Translations under genes and position numbers: made by a program
Shown: in pieces, positions 12,601 to 22,903 of the stretch
Layout of the letters: each line of letters starts with the position of its first letter
Numbering within the stretch: position 1 is the stretch's first letter
Source of the DNA: Tricholoma matsutake
Lineage: Eukaryota; Basidiomycota; Agaricomycetes; Agaricales; Tricholomataceae
Length of the DNA: 64,000 bases
Assembly: GCA_026075535.2 (NCBI GenBank)
Contig: AP026540.1
Span: 13,020,001 to 13,084,000, forward strand
Reading direction: 5' to 3'
Notes under the pieces: generated by a model
The model's database searches: none
Told to the model about the DNA's origin: nothing
Seen by the model: only the letters and a program-made list of their open reading frames with translations

Positions 12601-13307
12601 AGGGAAGGACAAGCAAACGATGAGCTCCAGGGCATTAGAATGGCCCTCGGTGAGAAATCTTTCTTATTCAGAAAGAATTTACATCTCGCCACCTCCAAGA
12701 ACAAAAAGGGAAGGGCTTGGTCAAAGGTGCATGCTATTAGCCACCGGGTTCAAGCACATTGTCAGGTATACAATGCTGCGAGGGCTGCAATGGTATCATT
12801 GGGATGTTCACCTGAGATGCAGTCAAGTATCAGGTATTGTGCCGGGATGAACTCAAGATTTCAACTGCCACAGTGAGGGGTGGTACCGGCAATGCTGAGG
12901 GTGGAAGCTGGAGACAGGATGAACCATTGCCATGGTTTTGGACCATTAATGTCCAAGCCGATGTCGAGGCAAGCGAAATGATGAAAGAATGTAAATACAC
13001 CTCAATTCGCTTTAATGAGCGACTTCACTATTATTTAGTCTACAGGGTGCACTGGTTACAGGTGAATGCCAAACATGATAGATGGTCAGAGGAGTTATCA
13101 ATTACTAGTCATGAAATGGCTTGGATCCCATGTTATTTTCTTCACAGAGCAGAGGTCTGGGTTAACTGCTTGGAGACTCAGACCTCACCGGGAGCTGTGG
13201 CATATACCAAACGTCAGGCAGCGAACTGGAAAAGGATGGCCACTTCCTCCGTGCATATTTTCAAAGCCATACATCCATGGGTAGGAAATGTCTGGGGTTT
13301 TGAGTAG
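9662..13307 (+). pseudogene. KDZ transposase with CxC2-like cysteine cluster (multi-exon, degraded)
   Basis: The N-terminal exon ends at 9931; intron 9932-9978 (47 bp) joins in phase to a cysteine-rich segment at 10057-10300. This segment, with repeated C-x2-C pairs followed by H and C residues, is the CxC2-type cluster placed in front of KDZ transposases. Further introns are 10714-10763, 10965-11014, 11178-11224, 11371-11416 and 12172-12212. The catalytic core shows V-M-D-G-N-F at about 11035, Y-D-I-M-C-Q at about 11500 and G-E-I-L-E-S-L-W at about 11690, fitting the acidic triad of the family. The KDZ tail with its Y-R-V-H-W-L motif ends at the TAG at 13305-13307. Frame breaks near 10800-10860 (a TGA plus frameshift, or a 49-bp intron), near 11815 and near 12820 suggest an inactive copy. 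Confidence 0.85.
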
Positions 13308-14379
13308 CCAGGTAATTGGAAGGATGCCGTGTTTGGCAGCCTACACTAGACTTATGTTTACGGGAAAGACAGGATCAAATTATCTTCATTGGATGGAAGT
13401 AGGAACCATAAGTTACCACAATTAAAAGAACTGGAAGTTACTATACCTTCATTGCATGGAAGTAGGCATGAAGGTTAAGGAATAAAAAATAAGTAATATA
13501 TAAGAAAAAGATCGACCGTGCAAGTAAAAGGCTGCATCAAGTGTAGTGTGTGATTTGGGAAGGCCGCATCGGGCATAGTCATATAATAGGAAAATACCAC
13601 ATCAATAGGATAATGTCGGTGCTGCTGGATGTGGATGGAAGGGTAATAAAGATGTATGGTGCCATTGCCAGGATGCATATCGCCAGCATGTTGTTGTTGT
13701 ATTCACCTGTGGCTATGCCGGCGGCGAGGGTGATTGTGTCAGTGATGTGTGTAGCTGTGCCGGCGCTGTGGGAGTGTGTTGGTAGCATGAGGTGGTCATA
13801 ACTCACTATAACACATACATTGGTATATCAGGTGTTGGTGAGTTGGTGATGCACCATAGGTGGCTATGCTATCACCAGTGGCTGTGTCAGTGATGTGTGT
13901 GGTGTGCCGGCATGGTGGAATTGTGTAATGGCAGCATAGGTAAATTAGCTCGTCGTTTGTGATATTCAACCATACTTGCTGCATGTACCCTGCCACCAAC
14001 ATTGTAATTGCGGCCCCACTGACAACACATCCATCTATTGGTGAATGGCTCAAATGGCTCAAATGGCTCGATTGGAGCCATGACTGAAGACAACAAATGA
14101 TGGTTTACTAATCTTACCTTTTTTTTATAAAATTCTAAATAATTGGCAGACCACCCAGCTAATAATACTCCACTACTCGCTGTTCTGCTCAGGGACATTG
14201 TGATATATTAAGGTGTGACAAGAGGATTAAAGGTGTACCGAGCGAAGTCGTGGGTATATTAGGGTATATTGAGGCTGAAATATGACCTGTAAATAGTCCT
14301 CAGGGACAGTCTGATGCAATATCAAGGTACCTAATGTATTTGCCAGCACAACCTGTCTACTGCATCCACATTGACTATC
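13308..14379. other. Non-coding spacer inside the KDZ element
   Basis: No gene seen. It contains a degenerate direct repeat of about 100 bp (about 13698-13795 and 13850-13945, both with GTGTCAGTGATGTGTGT) and a short tandem AAATGGCTC at about 14043-14071. The 3' end of the transposase gene and the promoter of gene C must lie here. Confidence 0.6.
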
Positions 14380-16927
14380 ATGTCCACTGAGGATGCTGAT
14401 CAAAGTGGGGAAGACTTTGGCAGCTGTCCTTCAAGTTCTAGCTCAGATGATGGAAATCAGACCAACGAGCATGCGGAATTTCAACCAGTTGCCCATAAGT
14501 GGTCACCAGTGGAACTGAATGTGCTACAGCAACGAGTGGACGACTGGAAAACATTGAAAAACTGCAAAGTGCAACAACTAACCTTACAAGGTGCCATGAC
14601 AGACTTATTTAATTTACCTGTTAAACCTCCAATGGATGGCCTGCAGGAAGTGAGCAATAAGCCCTTGATGTATATTCTGCTCTTTGACAAACATGATTAT
14701 CAGCGTATTAGAGCTTGGTACAGACAAAATGCTTGCAAACCACTGAAGGTGGCAGTCGGCAAGGTCCCTTCACGGCGCAAAGTAATTATCCACCTGTATG
14801 GGTCAGAAATAGAGGCAGCGATTGGACAGGAGGCTCCAGAACTGGAGAAAGGACAACCGGACTGGATGGCTGAATATTTGTGGCAATATGTGAAGGTCAA
14901 CAAAAGAATCTCCAATGATTCAAAGGAAAACGCAAAGATTGAGGCACTTCGGCAACAATGGATGAATACCGGCCCACCATCAGCTGTTTGGCAAAAGTAC
15001 GTGTATCGCCCGTAATTCAGTAACTTGGCTGAATTGATCTTAGGGATGCCGAGAAAATGCTCACAAAGTATATGAATGAATTTCAAAATTCAATGTACCT
15101 TGAACTTGGGGTTCGAATGGTTGTGTTGGGTGGATGGGTAGATCCAGCAGGCAAGAGGAAGTGGAGCGTGTATGTCCATTCACCTGGCATTTAATGGCAA
15201 CTAATGAAGAATTTGTAGGTTTGAAACAAATAGCTTTCTAGGCAACAATAAGCCAAATTTCATCGCCGATGAACCTGGGTGGCATGAAAAGCCTATTGCA
15301 GACACATCTGAGGCATACATCAAGGAATATCTCACTGCCGATGAAGAGGAGAAATCAGTGATACGACCTGCTGGTGGGGCAAAGCCTAAACAAATCCTGG
15401 AGACTGGAGTGAAGGGACAGCCACTGCTACCAGCGAACTGTCTTATCCACCATGGCGACAATGCCCAGTTTTTGAATTACCAAAAACAAGTTTTATGGGC
15501 ATACATTGAAAGGATGTACAGTGAGTGAACCATTTTTGATTAATGAAGATACTGATCCCCAGCAAGGTTTAGCTGCAAGGAGAACCTCCGGTCATGTCCC
15601 GTGGCTTGATATTCACACACGGCAATCTGAATTTATCAACCAGGTGGACTATATGCCTCTGCAGAAAGGAGGAAAGAGCTGCGCAACTTCCTCGGCACCG
15701 GGGAGATCACGAGCATTGACTGCAGCACCGGAAGACTCAGATGAATCACTGGATGAGGAGTTTGTATTATTGTGGGAACCATCGAAAATGCATAAACATG
15801 ATATCGAGGCATGTTTTACCCATTGGATGGGAAGGCAGGAAGAAGGAAAGATTGGTTTCAAATTCACAAATGTCCTTAATTCATGGGAGGGAACACTTTG
15901 GCCGGCAGTTCAATTACAAGAACTTACAGACTTGGATGACACGGAGACTGAAGGAACGACAGCAGCTCCATGCAATCCGCTGAAGCGCAAACGAACCAAA
16001 AAGAAAACAAAAGGCAAACAGCCCAAGGCCACCACACAGCAACCCAAAAGTGAGAGTGCACCAGTACTGAAACAACAAAAGAAAAAGCAGCAAGCTGCTG
16101 GGTTAGCTCCACTGCTACCGGAAAACCTGATGCTGCTGGAATGGGACCTTTTGGTCGATCCCATGCTCCAGAAGGCGCTCATTCCACCTGGCCAATATGT
16201 AACAGCGGAGGATCACAATATTCCAGCGATGACAGGTTTGACGACCAGTCCTACAGGAGTTGACATGACAGAGCCTACCTACGCTAGCTATCTTGCAGAT
16301 TTGGAGCATGGGGGTCATTTAATGAACGGTCCGGTTCCTGCATGGATGGAACGTGGTAGTATCCATGATTCCACTGCACCTGCCCTCTGACCAGCCATTT
16401 GGCAAGGTCAAAATTCTCACCAGAACATGACACTAGCTTCATTACTGATGGATACCATCCCCGAGGCAACATCAGTTGCTTCAACTGATAGTGTAATCCC
16501 TGACCACAGAAAGCATTGGATGAAAACATGATCAAGATCCCATGCTCGCAACACCGATGAAGTGACTACAACACAGGATGCTGGAACAAGTACACCAGTG
16601 GAAGGAAGGAAGGGAAAGTTAAAAAGAGCACGGTCGAATGACCACAGATCCCGCGCTTGCAACACTGATGAAGTGACTACAACACAGGATGCTGGAATGA
16701 GTACACCAGCAGAAGGAAGCAAGGGAAAGCTGACAAGAGCATGGTCAAATGACCACAATAGTCGTGGCCAGCGGCCTAAAAAATCAAAGCCCAGCAACAC
16801 TGATGTCAAAGTGATGAATGTGACAATGGATCCCGGCCTCTGTCCAAAGCCAAGACCAAAAGCTTGTGGAGATGCATCCACTGACCCCCAGGATACATTT
16901 GACTTAAGACACCAACATGCACAATAA
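14380..16927 (+). pseudogene. KDZ-borne hypothetical gene C (four exons, two in-frame TGA)
   Basis: Exons 14380-14996, 15044-15169, 15219-15520 and 15573-16927 join in phase through GT..AG introns of 47, 49 and 52 bp, which shows this was a genuine gene. The product starts with a Ser/Asp-rich acidic stretch, then a conserved-looking globular middle, then a Lys/Arg-rich segment (about 15985-16090) that could bind nucleic acid or act as a nuclear signal. The C-terminal part contains a tandem repeat. Two TGA codons (16388-16390, 16529-16531) interrupt the last exon while the frame stays open on both sides; CGA to TGA changes explain both. I do not recognise the family. Its position within the KDZ unit suggests an accessory transposition or cargo protein. 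Confidence 0.65.
16540..16760 (+). repeat. Two tandem ~111-bp repeats in the 3' exon of gene C
   Basis: The unit runs from the GCTCGCAACAC-like start through GATGAAGTGACTACAACAC and GGAAAG to AATGACCACA, and occurs twice head to tail at about 16540-16650 and 16651-16760. The unit length is a multiple of three, so the reading frame is kept and a ~37-residue block is duplicated. Confidence 0.75.
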
Positions 16928-17239
16928 ACCATGCCTTTGGATATCACTGCGGTTGGCAGATAGTTTTTTTTTGGCACTGCCATGGATGCAATACATTCAA
17001 TAGATCCCTTATATATTTCATCTACTAATGAAATAACCATGCATATATTCTTCAAACTATGTGCCCCTAAGTGCCGGTGCATTATCACCACCATTGTCAC
17101 TACTATCACCGGTCCCTACAAAGTACCGTTTGTGTATAGATTCTTTTATGAGAAGGGCCCATAGACATTTCCTTAGGTCATGTACAGTGACCATTGCTGA
17201 TCATGGCACCAGTCATTTGCTTAGCTCTGAACTTCTATG

Positions 17240-17743
17240 CTTATTGCCCCTGGTAACATTATCACTACACCATGTTGGGCGCCAACTTTATGTTTTCCGG
17301 TGCCGAGACATCCTGTTAGGAAATAGCTGACTGCCACACAAGCAACAGTTGCTGTCTGGCCGGTGTCAGGATTAATCTACGTCTACTCTCATTGCACATT
17401 ACTACTGTCTTCAACTAATGATTGTTCTCTTCTGTTACATGCCTGTGTATATCCCTACTGGCGCCGGTCACTACAATGTACTGTTTTAGGATATATTCTT
17501 TATGATTTGTAATAACAGCAGTAATTCAAGTCCTGTACGCTACAGTTGTGTGGGCCCATACTGTTTTCCTTTTACTGTCATGGGCCCACCTGATCATTCC
17601 ATCGAGCATATCATTCGTATGGGCCCATTTCCATGTATTATGTTAGGATGGGCCCATACGCATGCTCATGGGGTTCTACAACTCCAATGTACTGTTTTAG
17701 CATATATTCTGCACCGGTCATCTGGCAGCGATTAGTGTACATG
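17240..17743. repeat. Extra partial copy of the inner-repeat module (same orientation as right arm)
   Basis: The stretch with AATAGCTGACTGCCACACAAG, the TTAATCTACGTCTACTC motif and four TGGGCCCA palindromes repeats the 18190-18560 part of the right arm in direct orientation. The right side of the element therefore has more copies of the module than the left. Confidence 0.75.
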
Positions 17744-18763
17744 GTGTTTGTGATACCCATTGGTCAATAGTTTCTTACTTTTACAGCATGTCATTGCTTT
17801 TCGTTATCAGTGACCACTGGCGGCGATTAGTGTACAAGTCTAAGAGCTATGGGAATGATCGGCACGATGTTGTCTTCTCTGGTGCCTGTCACTCCAATGT
17901 ACTGTTTTAGCATATATTCTGCACCGGTCATTTGCTTGGCTCTTGACTTGGATGCTTATCGCCACCAGTGACTTTATCACTACCGGCGCCATCACTGCAA
18001 TGTACTGATTTTGCATATATCCTTATCCTCCCACATTCCTACAGCATACAGCATGTCACCATTCCTGCATTTGTTATCCATATTGTAGTGCAGAGTGGCC
18101 GCAATTAGTATACAAGTCTTTTAAGAGCTATGTGGATGACCAGTGCCGCCTTTACCTTTTCCGGCGCCAAGAGATACAGTTCAGAAATAGCTGACTGCCA
18201 CACAAGTGACAGTTGCTTTCCAGCCAGTGTCAGGATTAATCTATGTCTACTCTCATTGCACATTACTACTGTCTTTGACTAATGATTGTTCTCTTCTGTT
18301 ACATGCCTGTGTATATCCCTACCGGCACCGGTCACTACAATGTACTGTTTTAGGATATATTCTTTATGATTTGTAATAACAGCAGTAATTCAAGTCCTGT
18401 ACACTATAGTCATGTGGGCCCATACTGTTTTCCTTTTACTGTCATGGGCCCACCTGATCATTCCATCGAGTGTATCATTCATATGGGCCCATTTCCCTGT
18501 ATTATTTTAGGATGGGCCCATACACATTTTCATAGCTCATGGGGTTCTACAATAACCAGCGCCGGTCATTCACTTAGCTCTTGACCTTGGATGCTTATCG
18601 CCGCAAGTGACTTTATCACTACTGGCGCTGGTCACTACAATGTTTATCTTTTCCTACATAGACAACTTGTTAAGTGTCAAGGTGCTCCCTAACCTGATTC
18701 CACACATCCTCCCAGTAAGCCAACAATTTCCTGTCCTTCTGAAGTTGGGCATCATTTTCTCGG
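17744..18763. repeat. Inner inverted repeat of the KDZ element, right arm (~1.0 kb)
   Basis: Reverse complement of 8433-9446 with scattered transitions. It ends within a copy of the last exon of gene A; the similarity stops at ATTTTCT/GGACC around 18763-18768. Together the arms bracket a central block holding the transposase and gene C. Confidence 0.85.
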
Positions 18764-19320
18764 ACCGTCGACTTTATCACTACCGGCGCCGGTCACCTTT
18801 TCACTCCTGGCGCCGGGCACTTTTCACTACCAGGCGCCAGTCACTACAATGTACTGATTTTGCATATATCCTTATCCTCCCACATTCCTACAGCATACAG
18901 CATGTCACCATTCCTTTGTTTGTTATCCATGTTCTAGTGCACACTGGCCGCAATTAGCATACAAGTCTTTTAAGAACTATGTGCATGACCGGCACCCACT
19001 TTATCTTTTCCTAAATAGACGACTTAAAACAGTATGGGCCCCTACAACTATAGCGTACAGGACTTGAATTACTGCTGCTATTACAATACAAATCTTTTAA
19101 GAGCTATGTGAATTGCCTGCGCCAACTTTATGTTTTCTGGCGCCGAGAGATGCACTGAAGTCGTGTGGGCCCATACTGTTTTCCTTTTACTGTCATGGGC
19201 CCACCCGATCATTCCATTGGGCATATCATTCATATGGGCCCATTTCCCTGCATTATGTTAGGATGGGCCCATACACATTTTCTTAGCTCATACAGTAACT
19301 GGCGCCGGTCATTTGCTTAG
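18764..19320. repeat. Further rearranged copies of the inner-repeat module
   Basis: Pieces of the same module follow the right arm in shuffled order: CGGCGCCGG-type palindromes at 18785-18835, the TATCCTTATCCTCCCACATTC block at 18866, and the TGGGCCC blocks at 19035 and 19160-19275. No coding potential was seen. Confidence 0.65.
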
Positions 19321-19399
19321 CTCCACTGTTACACTTATGGCCACCACCGACTTTATCACTACCAGTGTCCCAGGAGCAACAATGGGTGGCATAGCCATG

Positions 19400-19833
19400 G
19401 TGGGGATTTGGAGCGTAACATGCATGGCCGGGAGAGTGCTGCTTGGCGCAGCGACGGGCAAAGGTTGACAAATATATATGCTCTGGTCAATGGATTCCCA
19501 AGGCGCTGGGCCAGACTTATCCCATTGATGGAGTACTTTGAACACGTGTTTGAGGAACCGCGTCATTGCTGCTTCCTTCGCCAACACCTTTTGCCTATAA
19601 TCCAACTTCAAAGCCTTCTTAGAAAGATTCATAGGACATAATAAAAATCATGCACCAACTTGCCCAACAAGGATTTCGAATCCACGGTCATCTGAGTACC
19701 ATCCAAAAATGTATTGAGGGTGCGCTCCATGGATTCGGTGTGCTGAGAAGACATGATAAAACTCTTTGTACTTAGGGTGGATGCAGTTGATAGTGTCAAT
19801 AAATGCAATGTCAGTTTCAACTTCCATATTCAA
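19400..19833 (-). pseudogene. Minus-strand hypothetical gene fragment D in the KDZ element
   Basis: The frame from the ATG at 19833 gives about 60 codons with an aromatic-rich core (H-P-K-Y-K-E-F-Y-H-V-F, then F-G-W-Y-S-D-D-R-G-F). It then shifts frame near 19650 and continues to about 19400 with a Lys/Arg-rich helical stretch. Past 19400 it runs into the repeat modules of the right arm, so the 3' part is missing or rearranged. The two frames together look like one coding exon with a one-base indel. I cannot name the family. It starts 40 bp from, and opposite to, gene E. Confidence 0.5.
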
Positions 19834-19837
19834 AATT

Positions 19838-19843
19838 CACGTG
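19838..19843. promoter_or_regulatory. CACGTG E-box between divergent genes D and E
   Basis: A CACGTG palindrome, inside TTCACGTGACC, lies in the 40 bp between the start codons of fragment D (19833, minus) and gene E (19874, plus). Such boxes bind basic helix-loop-helix factors in fungi. A role here is only suggested by position. Confidence 0.3.
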
Positions 19844-19873
19844 ACCGCATTTGTTGATCAATTTTTGCATCTT

Positions 19874-21469
19874 ATGGAATATTCAGGCAGCTCATCAGTA
19901 AACTTGCCAAATTTGCCACCAACAAGTATGCCCACTCTGGACCTCGACACCTTGGATATTCCTGGTAGTCCTGATTCACCAGCAGTGGATATAGATAATC
20001 TGGACCTGGCCACTTTTCATATTCCTGAACGTCCTGATTCACCAGCAGTGGATGGTACTCTTCATTTCTCCATACCATGTTCATCGATACATTCCTCATT
20101 TGCTTTTGATATTTCTGAAGCGGCTGCAGATATTATCCATTTGGCAACCCCACCTGCCAAAAATTCCCAATCTTTTGACTTGGATGCATTTCACATTCCT
20201 GGTAGTCCTGACTCACCCACAGCAAGCACCATTCATTTGACATCATCACCGCCACACCATGACCTAGATCTCTTTCATATTCCTGACTCGCCGGCTGCTG
20301 ATGCGTTTTATATTCCTGGTAGTCCTGACTTGCCAGTGGTGATCAGCGCTGTTCAATTGACATTATCGCTGGCACACCATGACCGAGACATGTTTCATAT
20401 TCCTGACTCGCCGGCCACCGATGCATTTTATATTCCTGGTAGTCCTGAGCCGGTGGTGAGCACCACTGCTCATTTGACATTATTGCCGGCACACCATGAC
20501 CTAGACATGTTTCATATTCCTGACTCGCCGGCCGCCGATGCGTTTTATATTCCTGGTAGTCCTGAGCCGGTGGCAAGCACCACTGTTCATTTGACACTAT
20601 CGCCGGCACACCATGACCTAGACATGCATATTCCTGACCCGCCGGCTGCCGATGTGTTTTATATTACTGGTAGTCCTGAGTCGCTGGTGGCAAGCACCAC
20701 TGCTCATTTGACATCATCCCCAGCACACAATGACATGAACATGTTTCATATTCCTGACTCACCAGGCACAGATTGTTCTGGAGTTGATTTTGGAGCCCCA
20801 ATGGTGCTACATACCCATACCATTGACCCAGACACTTTTTATATTTCTGGCAGTCCTAATCATTCGGCAACACCGCCATCACAATTACAAATGGTGGACA
20901 CTCTTGAGATCCCTGCCAGTGTTGACATGCCAGATGCAGACAGTGCACACTTCTGGTTTACTGAGGTGACTGAAGGTAGTGACATGGAGCTCAATGTCTC
21001 TATGGCCTATATCGAACCTGTGCTGGATCATGTCACCCCAACATTGTCCTCGCCTGGATCTTCTCATAGTTCAATATTGACACAGAGAGATTCAGATGAG
21101 GTCCATTCCCCCCCTGGCTCTCCCCAAAATGTTCCTCAGTGCACCGTCTGCCTTTCGTTACCCAGCCGCATTCATCCAGTATTCCCAGGTTGTACTCCAT
21201 CAACACCGGCATCATCCCAGCAGGCCCCCCAAGTAAGTCCTGAACTTTGGCCGGGAGCTGCTGAATAATGATTGTAGGAGATTTTGACTTATTCTGATGC
21301 TGTTGAACACAGCTACCACGAGGCTGTCAAGACAGTGAAGTCCAACATTGCAGTAAACCATGCCCTTCACCGGCAGCTTGCCACCCTTGATGAGGCGATG
21401 TGCCAGATGGCCCAATTAATGCAGCAGAAGTGCAGGACAATGATGAATTCTTTACCAAGGACATCGTAA
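19874..21469 (+). CDS. KDZ-borne repeat protein E (tandem ~39-residue Pro/Ser/Asp repeats)
   Basis: The ATG at 19874 opens a frame to 21232. A GTAAGT..TAG intron (21233-21277, 45 bp) leads to a last exon ending at TAG 21467-21469. The middle of the protein (about 20180-20770) consists of about five repeats of roughly 39 residues whose core reads F-H-I-P-D-S-P followed by F-Y-I-P-G-S-P and a T-x-H-L-T linker. Shorter I-P-G-S-P-D-S-P units precede them. The C-terminus has a helical, His/Gln-rich, possibly coiled-coil stretch. There is no signal peptide or membrane segment. It looks like an intrinsically disordered protein with an SP/SPD phospho-site-like rhythm. No stop or frameshift interrupts it, unlike the other genes in this element. 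Function unknown. Confidence 0.6.
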
Positions 21470-21710
21470 AATTATCACTAGCAACTTCTTTTGTTTTGCT
21501 TAATGTATATGTCAACCGTGCTAGCCGGCACCATTTTTCGGCAATTACAATCTTTTCAGTAATTACCGGCAGCAAGAATTGTTGCCCGTGAAGGGTAGAC
21601 CATATTTTTCTAGCAATTACTGGCAGCGATTGTTGCTGCTGGTGCTATAATTCTATTCACTGGGCCCACACGGATCAAGCAATTACCACCGGTAATAATC
21701 ATCGCCGGTG

Positions 21711-21966
21711 CCATGTAGTAAAATGGTGACTGTGCTAGCTGGCACCATGAGTCAGATGTTACTGCCACCAAGAATCTTTCAGCAATTACCACTGGGAAGA
21801 ATCATCACCAGCAGTGAATCTGTATACTGGGCCCACATGGATGCATCACACCCTCAGCCCACATGAGTCTTTCCTGCTATGGGCCCAATCCGCTACTGAC
21901 GGATCTATCATCATTTTGCAGAAATCTGCTGGATGGATGTATCATGGATTTCTACTGAATAGGCTG
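21711..21966. repeat. Right terminal inverted repeat of the KDZ element
   Basis: Reverse complement of the left terminal repeat, slightly longer because of an internal indel. It ends TACTGAATAGGCTG just before the 8-bp duplication. Confidence 0.85.
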
Positions 21967-21974
21967 GCATTGGC
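21967..21974. repeat. 8-bp target site duplication of the KDZ element, right copy (GCATTGGC)
   Basis: Exact copy of 6702-6709. The copia RNase H frame starts at once after it. Confidence 0.88.
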
Positions 21975-22512
21975 GCACCGCCTTATGCCTCATACAATAC
22001 CTTAAAGGGACACATGATCTCAAACTTCACTTGGGAGGGGATAATCCTATCTCATTACTGGCATACATTGACTCTGACTGGGCGAGTTGCCTGGATACTA
22101 GATGAAGCATTGGTGGGTACATGTGCTCACTTGGGTCTGGAGCGATTTCATAGACTGCACGTAAGCAGAAAACCATCGCTGCTTCCTCCTGTGAGGCCAA
22201 ATACATTGCTGCTTTTGAAGCGGTGAAGGAATGTATTTGGGTTTGTACTCTACTCACTGCAATTGGTTACACACCCCATGCATGCTCTATGACAACACAG
22301 AGTCTATCAGTTAAAGTTTATCTGAGGACCCTCTTCTTCACTCAAGAGTGAAGCACATTGACATAAAATTTCACTTCTTACACGAAAGAGTTCAATCACA
22401 GGAACTCGCCGTATCCTATGTCAATATGCGCAATAATGTTGCCAATCTCTTCACCAAGGCTCTTGATGTCAAACAATTCACAAGACTTCACAGCTTTCTG
22501 GGTCTGGCCTAA
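21967..22512 (+). pseudogene. copia RNase H domain and Pol end
   Basis: After the KDZ duplication the frame reads into the copia RNase H: D-S-D-W-A-S-C, then G-G-Y-M-C-S-L-G-S-G-A-I-S, R-K-Q-K-T-I-A-A-S-S-C-E-A and the terminal V-K-H-I-D-I-K-F-H-F-L-H-E-R-V motif. Pol ends at TAA 22510-22512. A TGA in the T-R-x-S-I-G-G-Y motif (Arg expected) and a TAG in place of the Trp of S-W-T-A-R-K are the main lesions. Both are explained by C to T changes on one strand or the other. The D-S-D and E residues of the active site remain. Confidence 0.85.
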
Positions 22513-22566
22513 TTTTCATTATTCCCCTGATTCCATGCAAGGAGGAGTATTCACGGTGAGGAGGAG

Positions 22567-22862
22567 TGTTGAGATCTGCTGCACCGTGAATATGCATTTC
22601 GATGCTGTTTGATGTGGTGTGTTATTTATAGCACACTTTGTGATGCATACATTCCCCTTATCAATTATCCCTTTATCACATCCCTTTCTTCTATATACCA
22701 TTGTCATACTCACAGTATATATATCAGACATAGTAGACACATACACCTCAGTCTGTTATACACAGACTGAGGTGAGTAGATATTATTTCATTGATCACTT
22801 ACAGTTACTCACTATACCACTTGTAGATTGATTACTCGTGTATTCTACGTTGGATCTCTACA
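22567..22862 (+). repeat. 3' LTR of the copia element (~296 bp)
   Basis: It begins TGTTGAGATC right after a polypurine tract (GGTGAGGAGGAG at 22555-22566) and ends TCTACA. It contains a TATATATAT stretch at about 22720 and an exact palindrome near 22745-22775 with arms CACCTCAGTC and GACTGAGGTG. The same arms occur in the solo LTR at 51309-51653, which supports both calls. The right end is set by that comparison and is good to a few bases. Confidence 0.72.
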
Positions 22863-22903
22863 GTTCTACGCTGACTAAGTATTAATTCTGTCATCTATGA
22901 CAT

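Larger units (their letters stand above)
6710..21966 (+). mobile_element. Large KDZ (Kyakuja-Dileera-Zisupton) DNA transposon with several cargo genes
   Basis: A 15,257-bp unit is bounded by an exact 8-bp duplication and by terminal inverted repeats of about 220-250 bp. It contains a multi-exon KDZ transposase with a CxC2-like cysteine cluster (9662-13307), a gene at 7489-8520, a four-exon gene at 14380-16927, a minus-strand gene fragment at 19400-19833 and a repeat-protein gene at 19874-21469. A second, inner inverted repeat of about 1 kb surrounds the central block. KDZ elements are known from basidiomycetes and some carry extra genes such as TET/JBP oxygenases; I found no TET/JBP gene here. 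Internal TGA codons and frameshifts suggest it can no longer move by itself. Confidence 0.87.
4852..22862 (+). mobile_element. Ty1/copia retrotransposon, 5'-cut and split by a KDZ transposon
   Basis: Two segments, 4852-6709 and 21967-22862, form one copia Pol with a 3' LTR once the KDZ element is removed. Integrase C-terminus and RT lie left of the KDZ; RNase H, polypurine tract and 3' LTR lie right. At the junction the E-H-W of the left part joins R-T-A-L-C-L-I-Q-Y-L-K-G-T-H on the right in one frame, which is what copia proteins have at this place. The 5' half is displaced by gypsy-1. The 3' end lies 41 bp from the stop codon of the aldo-keto reductase gene. Confidence 0.88.
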
